From Streptomyces sp. NBC_00224 (GTDB lineage Bacteria; Actinomycetota; Actinomycetes; Streptomycetales; Streptomycetaceae), in the NCBI RefSeq assembly GCF_041435195.1, contig NZ_CP108106.1:7329001-7393000 (forward strand): a stretch of DNA of 64,000 nt. The letters run 5' to 3'. Below are positions 33,601 through 40,765 of this stretch, piece by piece. Both the position numbers and the translations under genes were made by a program. The notes below the pieces were generated by a model, which was not told the origin of the DNA, made no database searches, and was given only the letters and a program-made list of their open reading frames with translations. The stretch's first letter is position 1. The number at the start of each line of letters is the position of its first letter.

Positions 33601-35112
33601 CTCCTCGACCACTGCTTCTTCCCGCAGCGGCCCGGCTGGCCCGATCCCGCCGACCGGCACCCCGTCGTCCCCGCCACCACCGTCCTGCACCATCTGATGG
33701 CCGCCGCCGAGCGGGCCGCGCCCGGGCACCGGGCCGTCGCCGTCCACGACGTGCGGCTGGAGAAGTGGGTCAACGCCATTCCGGCCGTGGACGTGACGAT
33801 CACCGCCCGGCCGGAAGGCCCCGGGCGGTGGGCCGTCGCGTTCGGGCCGTACGCCCGCGCGAGCGTCCACCTGGCCCCCGCCTATCCGGCCCCGCCGCCC
33901 GCGCCACCGCTGGACGCGGCCGACGAGCGCCCGCCCGGCATCGCGGCGGCCCAGCTGTACGAGGACCGGTGGATGTTCCACGGGCCCGCCTTCCAGGGCG
34001 TCACCGCGCTGCGAGGGATCGGCCCCGGCCACGTCCGGGGCACGATCACCACACCATCCGCGCCGGGCGCGCTCCTCGACAACGTGGGCCAACTCCTCGG
34101 CTACTGGCTGATGTCGACCCACCCCACCCGGACCGTGATCTTCCCCGTCGCCCTGGCGGCGGCCCGCTTCTTCGGGCCGCACCCGCCCACCGGCACCCCC
34201 GTCGACTGCCACGCCGTCATCACCTCGCTCACCGAGGACACCCTCCTCGCCGACGTCCGGCTCACGCTGCCCGACGGGACGGTGTGGGCGGAGCTCTCGG
34301 GCTGGCGCGACCGCCGGTTCTCCGGGCTCGACGCACGCAGGTCCGGCGGCTACCCGGAACACCTCGCCCTCGCCGAGGCCCGGCCCGGCGGCTGGTGCCT
34401 GCTGCGGGACGTGTGGCCGGACCTGGCCTCCCGCGACCTGCTGATGCGCATGCAGCTCGGCCGGGCCGAGCGCGAGGCGTACGAGACGAGACCGCCGCGC
34501 GGCCGTCGGCAGTGGCTGCTCGGCCGGATCGCCGCCAAGGACGCGGTACGGCGGTGGCTGTGGAAGCGCGGCGAGGGCGCGGTGTTCCCGGCCGAGATCG
34601 AGATCGTGAACGAGGAGTCGGGGCGACCCCGTGCCGTGGGGGTGCACGGCCGTACGCTCCCGGCGCTCGACCTGTCCCTCGCCCACCGGGGTGATCTGGC
34701 CGTCGCTCTCGTACGCCCCGCGCGCCCCGGCGCGTACCCGAACGGCGTCGGTATCGACATCGAAGAGATCGCGGACCGCACCCCCGAGACCCACCGCGTC
34801 GCCCTCGGCCCCCGCGAACTCGGCCTCCTCGACCGGCTCGTCACCGGGACCGGGGAGTCCGAGGCCCTGTGGTTCACCCGGTTCTGGGCGGCCAAGGAGG
34901 CCGCCGCAAAGGCGAAGGGCACCGGGTTCGGCGGGCGGCCGCACGCCTTCGAAGTGACCGACGCGGCCCCCGGCGTGAGCGGTGAGGCACCCCACTCCCT
35001 CACCGTCACCGTCGACGGCCGCCCCCACCACATCCATTGCACGCTCGTCGACCCCACCCATGTCGTGGCCTGGACCACGTCTGCGACGCCCCTCAAGGAG
35101 AACACCCAGTGA
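30616..35112 (+). CDS. Pfa/hgl-type synthase partner: KS-AT-DH-PPTase
   Basis: This 1498-residue protein starts 1 base after the previous stop. KS (about 14-475) has Cys 219 in DAACASS, and both His (EAHGTGTP, MIGHCMPAAG), so it looks catalytic rather than a chain-length factor that lacks Cys. AT (about 576-835) has GHSVGEW with Ser about 646. A hotdog dehydratase region (about 994-1240) has LLDHCFFP with a candidate His and a second-half DNVGQLL with a candidate Asp. A 4'-phosphopantetheinyl transferase (about 1245-1492) shows GIDIEEI and FWAAKEAAAKAKG. The PPTase probably activates the ACPs of this cluster in cis. Together the two proteins contain all steps for a reduced or polyene chain. 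Confidence 0.9.
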   Translation: MTDDRQTVGERQVPVAIVGMAVLLPGAKDLDAYWRNLVDGVDAVREVPEGRWDPVYYRPGDPGGAADRIYCRRGGFVDGLAEVDAARFGIMPSSVAGTEPDQLIALSVAARAIADAGGEERLPERGRVGVVLGRGGYLNPGLVRLDQRVRTAHQLTHTLGELLPHLAQDQLDRVRAAFTETLGPEHPESAIGLVPNLAASRIANRLDLRGPAYTVDAACASSLIAVDQAVGELASGRCDLMLAGGVHHCHDITLWSVFAQLRALSPSQRSRPFHAAADGILIGEGTGVVALKRLADAERDGDRVYAVIRGTGVAGDGRAAGLMNPDPGGQTRAVRHAWRAAGLDPRDPGSLGLLEAHGTGTPAGDAAELATLAEVFGPGVEGAAAPVIGSVKSMIGHCMPAAGVAGLVKAALAVHHATLLPTLHCEDPHPALARTRFRPAAVARPWEGPLRRAAVNAFGFGGINAHVVLEQAPGAVPAPRRAAVREPERVLRLSADTAEGLARLLDADDATVRERGAAPYPQDTRGTPAARLGIVDPTAKRLALARRAVAQGRPWRGRSDVWFAPRPLLGTAGGGKVAFVFPGLEAEFAPRVDEVAEHYGLRLPGRTYTEATDVARHGLGVLRVGRVLDEALRVLGVRPDGVAGHSVGEWTAMIAGGMFAAGEADDFFASFDPDSLRVPGLAFAAIGAPAARVSEALTDWPDLVLSHDNSPGQSMVCGPEQPVEEFAAKLRAERVICQVLPFRSGFHTPMLAPYLGPMKRGVDAAEILPQRVPVWSGTTAAPFPADPDEVRALFVRHLLEPVRFRPLVDAMYAAGFRAFVQVGTGRLTSLIDDTLKTRDHLTLSANSPRRGGLAQLLRVETGLWAEGYALSPARRAGPRSATAPIPLDLGAALVPLDPHRLEELRAELSPRTGGGVEHPISTSLLGEPLTRRHPVAAELDALMRETADSVKAVLEAATVPPRPTTGTPAAPRPEPATPPLEHRTRLRVSTADMPYLLDHCFFPQRPGWPDPADRHPVVPATTVLHHLMAAAERAAPGHRAVAVHDVRLEKWVNAIPAVDVTITARPEGPGRWAVAFGPYARASVHLAPAYPAPPPAPPLDAADERPPGIAAAQLYEDRWMFHGPAFQGVTALRGIGPGHVRGTITTPSAPGALLDNVGQLLGYWLMSTHPTRTVIFPVALAAARFFGPHPPTGTPVDCHAVITSLTEDTLLADVRLTLPDGTVWAELSGWRDRRFSGLDARRSGGYPEHLALAEARPGGWCLLRDVWPDLASRDLLMRMQLGRAEREAYETRPPRGRRQWLLGRIAAKDAVRRWLWKRGEGAVFPAEIEIVNEESGRPRAVGVHGRTLPALDLSLAHRGDLAVALVRPARPGAYPNGVGIDIEEIADRTPETHRVALGPRELGLLDRLVTGTGESEALWFTRFWAAKEAAAKAKGTGFGGRPHAFEVTDAAPGVSGEAPHSLTVTVDGRPHHIHCTLVDPTHVVAWTTSATPLKENTQ

Positions 35113-35462
35113 CCACCAGCGAACGGCCGCCCGGCCCCGTCCCGCTCGCCCCGCCGGACGAGGAGCAGGTGCTGGCCGAGATCGCCGGGCTGATCGTGGA
35201 GGTGCTCGGGGACTACGCCCCCGACCCCGCCGACATCCGCCCCGAGACCCTGTTCGGCGACGATCTGGAGTTGGAGAGCATCGACCTCGTCATGCTGTCC
35301 GGACATCTCCAGGAGCGGTACGGCGAACAGGTCAACTTCGCCGAGTTCGTGGCTTCTCTGGAGATCGACGAGGTCATCGCGCTGTCCGTCGGACGGCTCG
35401 TCGACCATGTCCTGCACAGCCTCGGCGCAGCCCCGGAAGCGGGAGCCGCTCCATGGTCATGA
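35109..35462 (+). CDS. Free-standing acyl carrier protein
   Basis: This 117-residue protein starts at GTG 35109, overlapping the synthase stop. The carrier motif is LFGDDLELESIDLVML with Ser about 57. It is the second ACP of the cluster; the first is inside the synthase. It may carry the finished chain to the hydrolase or glycosyltransferase, or a starter unit. Its end overlaps the next start by 10 bases. Confidence 0.88.
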   Translation: MTTSERPPGPVPLAPPDEEQVLAEIAGLIVEVLGDYAPDPADIRPETLFGDDLELESIDLVMLSGHLQERYGEQVNFAEFVASLEIDEVIALSVGRLVDHVLHSLGAAPEAGAAPWS

Positions 35463-36310
35463 TCCGCGCGAACGGTCTCGGCCTGCACGTCCAGCGGCTG
35501 CGCCCGCCCCACCGACGGCCGGACGCGACCGTGGTGTTCGTCCACGGCGCCTTCATCGACAGCCTCGCCAGCTACTACTTCACCCTCGGCCCCAAGTTCG
35601 CCGAGGCCGGGTTCGACGCCGTCATGTACGACCTGCGGGGACACGGCCGCAGCGAACGCCCGCCCAGCGGCTACGCCCTGGAGCACTTCACCGCCGATCT
35701 CGACGCACTGCTCGACGAACTGGGCATCGCCCACCCCGTCCACCTCGTCGGCAACTCCTTCGGCGGCACCGTCGCCCTCGACTTCGTCGTCCACCGGCCC
35801 GATCGCGTCGCCACCGTCACCGTGGTCGAGTCGGGGCCCGCCAGCCGGGCCTGGTCGCACACGATGACGTCCGCCCTGCGCCACGCCGGGGACATGGGGG
35901 ACGACGAGGCGCTGGTGTGGTTCACCGAGCAGTACGGGACGCTCTCCTCGACCCGGACCGGCGACGCCCGCCACGACGCGCACATCCGCCGCCTGGGCCG
36001 GGCCGCCGCCAAGCTCGTACGCGCCACCACCATCGCCGAGGACATGCCCACCGGGCGGGTGCTCACCGACGAACAGCTGGGCGGGGTGCGCTGTCCGGTG
36101 CTGCTGGTCAACGGGCAGGAGGGGCTGGTGGCGGCCGAGTCCGCCCGGCTGCGGTCGCTGCTGCCGCACTGCCGGGTCGCGGTGGTGCCGGGGCAGAAGC
36201 ACTCGGTCCTGGTCGAGGCCTCCGACGCGGTCGGGCGGCTCGCCCTGGACTGGGTCCGCGAGCACGCCGGGGCCGCGCCCGAGCCCAGTGGACCGCGGCC
36301 GGTCCGGTGA
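35453..36310 (+). CDS. Alpha/beta-fold hydrolase, probable chain-release enzyme
   Basis: This 285-residue protein starts at ATG 35453 with GGGAG upstream. It has the oxyanion segment VFVHGAF, the nucleophile elbow GNSFGG (Ser about 101) and a late His in GQKHSV; the acid residue is less clear (Glu in NGQEG, where Asp is usual). The fold fits esterases, haloperoxidase-like hydrolases and thioesterases. Within this operon, release or editing of the acyl chain is likely, by inference. Confidence 0.85.
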   Translation: MVMIRANGLGLHVQRLRPPHRRPDATVVFVHGAFIDSLASYYFTLGPKFAEAGFDAVMYDLRGHGRSERPPSGYALEHFTADLDALLDELGIAHPVHLVGNSFGGTVALDFVVHRPDRVATVTVVESGPASRAWSHTMTSALRHAGDMGDDEALVWFTEQYGTLSSTRTGDARHDAHIRRLGRAAAKLVRATTIAEDMPTGRVLTDEQLGGVRCPVLLVNGQEGLVAAESARLRSLLPHCRVAVVPGQKHSVLVEASDAVGRLALDWVREHAGAAPEPSGPRPVR

Positions 36311-37503
36311 GCCGCTTCCTGTTCGTGGTGCCGCCGCTGACCGGCCACATCAACCCGGCGGCCGCCGTCGCCGCCGAGCTGACCGCCCGGGGCCACGAGG
36401 TGGCGTGGGCGGGGCGGCCCGCGATCGTCGAGCGGCTGGTGGGGGAGCGGCCCCGGGTGTACGGGTGTGCCGGGCCCGACCACCTCGCGGGACGGCCGCC
36501 GCAGCTGCGCGGAGTGGCGGCGCTGAAGTTCCTGTGGGCCGACTTCCTCGGCCCGCTCGCCGAGGCGATGGCACCCGGGGTGGCGGCGGCGATCGCCGCG
36601 TTCCGGCCGGACGTGGTGGTGGCCGACCAGCAGACCGTGGCGGGCGCCCTGGTGGCGGAGCGGCTCGGCGTACCCTTCGCGACCTCGTCGACCACGTCGG
36701 CCGAACTCACCGACAGCATGGCCGGAATGCCGGGCGTGCACAGCTGGCTCACCGGGCTGCTCGGCGAGCTGAGACAGCGCATCGGCGATCCGGCCGCCAC
36801 CCACGACCCGCGCTTCTCCCCGGCCCTCACCCTCGCTTTCACCACCCCGGAGCTGACCGGCCCGTACACCACGCCCCAGACGGATCTGCGCTTCGTCGGA
36901 CCGGCGCTGGCCGCCCGGCGCTCCGCCTCCGGGGACTTCCCCTGGCAGTGGCTGGACCTGGCGCCGGGGACGGCGGCCGTCCTGATCACACTGGGGACGG
37001 CCAACACCGACGCGGGCGGCCGCTTCCTCACCGAGGCCGTCGCGGCGGTCCGGGCCCGCACCGGCCGGCTGCGGGCGGTGGTCTGCGACCCCGGCGGGCT
37101 GCTCGGGGCGGTGCCGACCGGGCCCGAGGTGCTGGTCAGGGCGGAGCTGCCGCAAGTCGCCCTGCTGGAGCGGATGTCGGCGGTCGTCTGCCACGCGGGG
37201 CACAACACCGTCACCGAGGCGCTGTGGCACGGGGTACCGCTGGTGGTCGCGCCGATCCGGGACGACCAGCCGGTCGTGGCGGCCCAAGTGGTGGGCGCCG
37301 GGGCCGGGTTGAGGGTGAAGTTCGCGCGGGCGGGGCGCGAGCAGATCGGCGCGGCCCTGGACGCGGTGGTGACCGAGCCCGGCTACCGGGACGCGGCCCG
37401 ACGCGTCCGGGACGCCTTCCGCGCCGCCGGCGGCGAGTCGGCCGCCGCCACGCACCTCGAAAAGCTCGCCGCCGCGGCACCCGTCGCGGCACAACCCCGA
37501 TAG
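36307..37503 (+). CDS. Glycosyltransferase, MGT/UGT type (GT1)
   Basis: This 398-residue protein starts at GTG overlapping the hydrolase stop. The N-terminal PPLTGHINPAAAVAAEL and the C-terminal block AVVCHAGHNTVTEALWHGVP...RDDQPVVAAQVV are the acceptor and nucleotide-sugar binding signatures of GT1 enzymes of the macrolide and zeaxanthin glycosyltransferase kind. It should attach a sugar to the hydroxyl of a small or lipid product. In this operon the obvious acceptor is the synthase product. Confidence 0.9.
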   Translation: MSRFLFVVPPLTGHINPAAAVAAELTARGHEVAWAGRPAIVERLVGERPRVYGCAGPDHLAGRPPQLRGVAALKFLWADFLGPLAEAMAPGVAAAIAAFRPDVVVADQQTVAGALVAERLGVPFATSSTTSAELTDSMAGMPGVHSWLTGLLGELRQRIGDPAATHDPRFSPALTLAFTTPELTGPYTTPQTDLRFVGPALAARRSASGDFPWQWLDLAPGTAAVLITLGTANTDAGGRFLTEAVAAVRARTGRLRAVVCDPGGLLGAVPTGPEVLVRAELPQVALLERMSAVVCHAGHNTVTEALWHGVPLVVAPIRDDQPVVAAQVVGAGAGLRVKFARAGREQIGAALDAVVTEPGYRDAARRVRDAFRAAGGESAAATHLEKLAAAAPVAAQPR

Positions 37504-37525
37504 AGCCCGACAGAGAGGGACGCAC

Positions 37526-38584
37526 ATGCCCGACAGCGAACGGATCGCCGACCTCCGCCCGTCGTACCAGGACGAGCTGGCCCGTGGCACGGGCCGCTTC
37601 TTCCTGCCGGCGCGCACCGACTGCCCGTGGTGCCTGGGCACTGACCTGCGCCGCAAGTTCCGCACCACGGACCTCATCCAGGGCAAACCCGGCGAGTTCG
37701 TCCTCGACCAGTGCCGCGGCTGCGGTCACATCTTCCAGAACCCGCGGCTGAGCCAGGAGGGCCTGGACTTCTACTACCGGGACTTCTACGACGGCCTCGG
37801 CGCGGAGACCACCGCCAAGATGTTCGAGGGCAACGGCAGCAAGAAGCGGTTCCGGCGCAGCGCCCGGGCGCTGCGCCGGGTCGCCCTGCCCGGCCGGTGG
37901 CTGGACGTCGGCACCTCGCTCGGCCACTTCTGCGCCACCGCCAAAGAGGTGCTGCCCGACACCAGGTTCGACGGTCTCGACATGGGCGAGGGCGTCGAGC
38001 TCGCGGCCAAGGAGGGCCGGATCGAGGAGGCCTATCGGGGTCTCTTCGTGGACGTCGCGGAAGAGATGGCGGGCCGCTACGACGCGGTCAGCATGTTCCA
38101 CTACCTGGAGCACACCCTCGACCCGCATCGCGAACTCGCCGCCGCGCACCGGGCGTTGGCGCCAGGCGGCCATCTGCTGATCGAGGTCCCCGACCCCGAG
38201 TCGCTGTCGGGGCGGCTGCTCGGCCGGCTCTGGCTGCCCTGGTTCCAGCCCCAGCACCTGAACCTCGTCCCGATGGGCAACCTGTGCCGGCGGCTGCGCG
38301 ACCTCGGCTTCACCGTCGAGGTGGCCGAGCGGCGCGACGCCCACATCCCCGCCGACCTGGTGTGCGCCACCTGGTTCCTGTTCGACCGGCTGCTGCCGCG
38401 CGACGACGCGCCCTGGCGGTCCCGCCGCCCAGGCCGCGCCGCACGGGCCGTCCGGTTCGCGCTGGTGTGGGCGGCCGTGCCGGTGCTGATCGCGGTGTAC
38501 GGACTCGACCAGCTGCTCAACCCGCTGGTGCGGCGGACCCGCTTCTCCAACGCGTACCGGGTGATCGCCCGCCGCGACGGGTGA
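37526..38584 (+). CDS. Class I SAM-dependent methyltransferase with zinc-ribbon start and membrane tail
   Basis: This 352-residue protein begins with two Cys-x-x-Cys pairs (TDCPWCLG and QCRGCGHIFQNPRL), a zinc-ribbon start common in methyltransferases acting on sugars or glycans. The SAM site is LDVGTSLGHF (about 128) with an acidic strand end at LDMG, and SMFHYLEHTLDP as motif IV. Near the C-terminus a hydrophobic stretch (AVPVLIAVYGLDQLLNP) may bind the membrane. It lies 22 bases after the glycosyltransferase and may methylate its sugar. It ends 9 bases before a convergent gene. Confidence 0.88.
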   Translation: MPDSERIADLRPSYQDELARGTGRFFLPARTDCPWCLGTDLRRKFRTTDLIQGKPGEFVLDQCRGCGHIFQNPRLSQEGLDFYYRDFYDGLGAETTAKMFEGNGSKKRFRRSARALRRVALPGRWLDVGTSLGHFCATAKEVLPDTRFDGLDMGEGVELAAKEGRIEEAYRGLFVDVAEEMAGRYDAVSMFHYLEHTLDPHRELAAAHRALAPGGHLLIEVPDPESLSGRLLGRLWLPWFQPQHLNLVPMGNLCRRLRDLGFTVEVAERRDAHIPADLVCATWFLFDRLLPRDDAPWRSRRPGRAARAVRFALVWAAVPVLIAVYGLDQLLNPLVRRTRFSNAYRVIARRDG

Positions 38585-38593
38585 GCGCGCCGG

Positions 38594-39664
38594 TCACCCG
38601 CCCGACAGCACCTGGGCCAGGTCGTAGCGGACCGGTTCCTCCAGCTGGGTGTACGTACAGCTGTCGGGGGACCGGTCCGGGCGCCAGCGGCGGAACTGGG
38701 CGGTGTGCCGGAAGCGGTCGCCCTCCATGTGGTCGTAGGCCACCTCGCACACCCGCTCCGGCCGCAGCGCCACCCACGACAGGTCCTTCTTGCCGGTCCA
38801 GCGGCTCTGCGCGCCCGGCAGCCGGGCGCCCTCGTGGGCGGCCTCGTCCAGCCAGGCCGCCCAGGGGTGCCCGCCGCCCACCGGGTCGTCCATCAGGAGC
38901 GGCGCCAGCTCCTCGACGAGCTCGGCCCGCCGCTTCATCGGGAAGGCCGCGCAGACGCCGACGTGCTGGAGGGCGCCGGAGCCGTCGTACAGGCCGAGCA
39001 GGAGCGAGCCGACGATCGGGCCGCTCTTGTGGAAGCGGTAGCCCGCCACCACCGCGTCGGCCGTGCGCTCGTGCTTGATCTTGTACATCAGCCGGGCGTC
39101 CGGGCGGTAGCGCAGATCGAGCGGCTTGGCCACCACCCCGTCGAGCCCGGCGCCCTCGTACCGCTCGAACCACTCCTGGGCCTCTTCGGCGTCCGTGGTG
39201 GCGGGCGCCAGGTGCACCGGCGCCGTGACGCCCTCCAGGGCCCCGGCCAGGGCCGCCCGGCGCTCGCTCAGCGGGGCGTCGAGCAGCGAGTCGTCCCCGA
39301 GGGCCAGCAGGTCGAAGGCGACGAAGCTGGCCGGGGTCCGCTCGGCCAGCAGGTTCACCCGGGAGGCGGCCGGGTGGATGCGCTCGGTGAGCCGGTCGAA
39401 GTCGAGGCGGCCCTCGTGGACGATGACGATCTCGCCGTCCACCACACAGCGCTGCGGCAGCCGCTCCTTGAGGGCCTCGGCGAGCTCGGGGAAGTAGCGG
39501 GTCAGCGGCTTGCCGTTGCGGCTGCCGATGACGATCTCGTCGCCGTCGCGGTGCACGATCGCACGGAAGCCGTCCCACTTCGCCTCGTACTGCATCCCGG
39601 GCGGAATCCTGGCGACCGACTTGGCGAGCATCGGCTTCACGGGCGGCATCACCGGCAGATCCAT
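38594..39664 (-). CDS. ligC: ATP-dependent DNA ligase LigC
   Basis: I start at ATG 39664 (MDLPVMPPV, 356 residues), the typical LigC N-terminus; a GTG five codons earlier has no better ribosome site. The active Lys is in YEAKWDGFRA (about residue 34). Further nucleotidyltransferase motifs are VDGEIVI, LLALGDDSLL, GLDGVVAKP and KIKHERTADAVVAG, and an OB-fold end follows. It is divergent from a Prim-PolC gene as in mycobacteria, where the pair has been linked to gap filling in excision repair rather than main NHEJ. Confidence 0.93.
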   Translation of the reverse strand: MDLPVMPPVKPMLAKSVARIPPGMQYEAKWDGFRAIVHRDGDEIVIGSRNGKPLTRYFPELAEALKERLPQRCVVDGEIVIVHEGRLDFDRLTERIHPAASRVNLLAERTPASFVAFDLLALGDDSLLDAPLSERRAALAGALEGVTAPVHLAPATTDAEEAQEWFERYEGAGLDGVVAKPLDLRYRPDARLMYKIKHERTADAVVAGYRFHKSGPIVGSLLLGLYDGSGALQHVGVCAAFPMKRRAELVEELAPLLMDDPVGGGHPWAAWLDEAAHEGARLPGAQSRWTGKKDLSWVALRPERVCEVAYDHMEGDRFRHTAQFRRWRPDRSPDSCTYTQLEEPVRYDLAQVLSGG

Positions 39665-39729
39665 GCCATTGATTCTCACCGGACTGTGCCGATATGCGCC
39701 ATTTGCGGCTCACGCCTACCGTGGCCTGC

Positions 39730-40752
39730 ATGGGCACGAGCAAGGGCGAGGCCGTCGAGCTGGACGTGGCCGGACGGGCCGTCCGGCTGTCCAACCCGAA
39801 CAAGGTGTACTTCCCGGAGCGCGGCTACACCAAGCTGGACGTGGCCACGTACTACCTGGCCGTCGCCGACGGGATCACCCGCGCCCTGCGCGACCGCCCG
39901 ACCACCCTGGAGCGCTACCCCGACGGCGTCGACGGCGAGTCCTTCTTCCAGAAGCGCGCCCCCAAGAACCTGCCCGAGTGGATCCCGACCGCCCGTATCT
40001 CCTTCCCCAGCGGCCGCCACGCCGACGAGATCTGCCCGACCGAGCCCGCCGCCGTCCTGTGGGCCGCCAACCTGGGCTGCCTCACCTTCCACCCGTGGCC
40101 GGTGCGGCGCGAGGCCACCGACCACCCGGACGAACTCCGCATCGACCTGGACCCCCAGCCCGGCACCGACTTCGACGACGCGGTCCCGGTCGCCCACGAA
40201 CTGCGCGCCCTGCTGGACGAGTCGGGCATCCGGGGCTGGCCCAAGACGTCCGGCGGCCGTGGCATCCACGTCTTCGTCCCGATCGAGCCCCGCTGGACCT
40301 TCACCGAGGTGCGCCGCTGCGCCATCGCCCTCGGGCGCGAGCTGGAGCGGCGCATGGCGGGGAAGGTCACCACCGCGTGGTGGAAGGAGGAGCGCGGCGA
40401 GCGGATCTTCGTGGACTACAACCAGACGGCCCGCGACCGCACCATCGCCTCCGCGTATTCGGTCCGCCCCAAGCCGCACGCCCCGGTCTCCGCGCCGCTG
40501 CGCTGGGACGAGCTCGACGACGTCCACCCCGAGGACTTCGACCTGAAGACCATGCCCGCGCGGTACGCCGAGGTGGGAGACATCCACGCGGACATGGAGG
40601 ACCACGCCTTCGGCCTGGAGCCACTGCTCGAATTGGCCGCCCGCGACGAGCACGAACACGAGCTGGGCGACATGCCGTACCCGCCGGACTACCCCAAGAT
40701 GCCGGGGGAGCCCAAGCGGGTACAGCCGAGCCGCGCCAAGAAAGAGTCCTAG
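39730..40752 (+). CDS. Prim-PolC: LigD-type archaeo-eukaryotic primase/polymerase
   Basis: This 340-residue stand-alone polymerase resembles the polymerase domain of LigD: LSNPNKVYFPERGYTKLDVA at the start, DLDPQPGTDFDD carrying the two metal-binding Asp, a SGGRGIHVFVPI motif, and DYNQTARDRTIASAYSVRP near the end. ATG 39730 is chosen because TACCGT, a possible -10, sits 7 bases before it, making a leaderless mRNA likely, and no better ribosome site is seen upstream. No Ku gene is in the window. Confidence 0.92.
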   Translation: MGTSKGEAVELDVAGRAVRLSNPNKVYFPERGYTKLDVATYYLAVADGITRALRDRPTTLERYPDGVDGESFFQKRAPKNLPEWIPTARISFPSGRHADEICPTEPAAVLWAANLGCLTFHPWPVRREATDHPDELRIDLDPQPGTDFDDAVPVAHELRALLDESGIRGWPKTSGGRGIHVFVPIEPRWTFTEVRRCAIALGRELERRMAGKVTTAWWKEERGERIFVDYNQTARDRTIASAYSVRPKPHAPVSAPLRWDELDDVHPEDFDLKTMPARYAEVGDIHADMEDHAFGLEPLLELAARDEHEHELGDMPYPPDYPKMPGEPKRVQPSRAKKES

Positions 40753-40765
40753 GCCCGCATCGCCC

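Noticed and set aside
23760..35112. Enediyne polyketide synthase
   Set aside because: Enediyne PKSs are one protein with one KS and no N-terminal FMN barrels, and their companion genes are absent here. The order ACP-KR-DH-PPTase alone is not enough.
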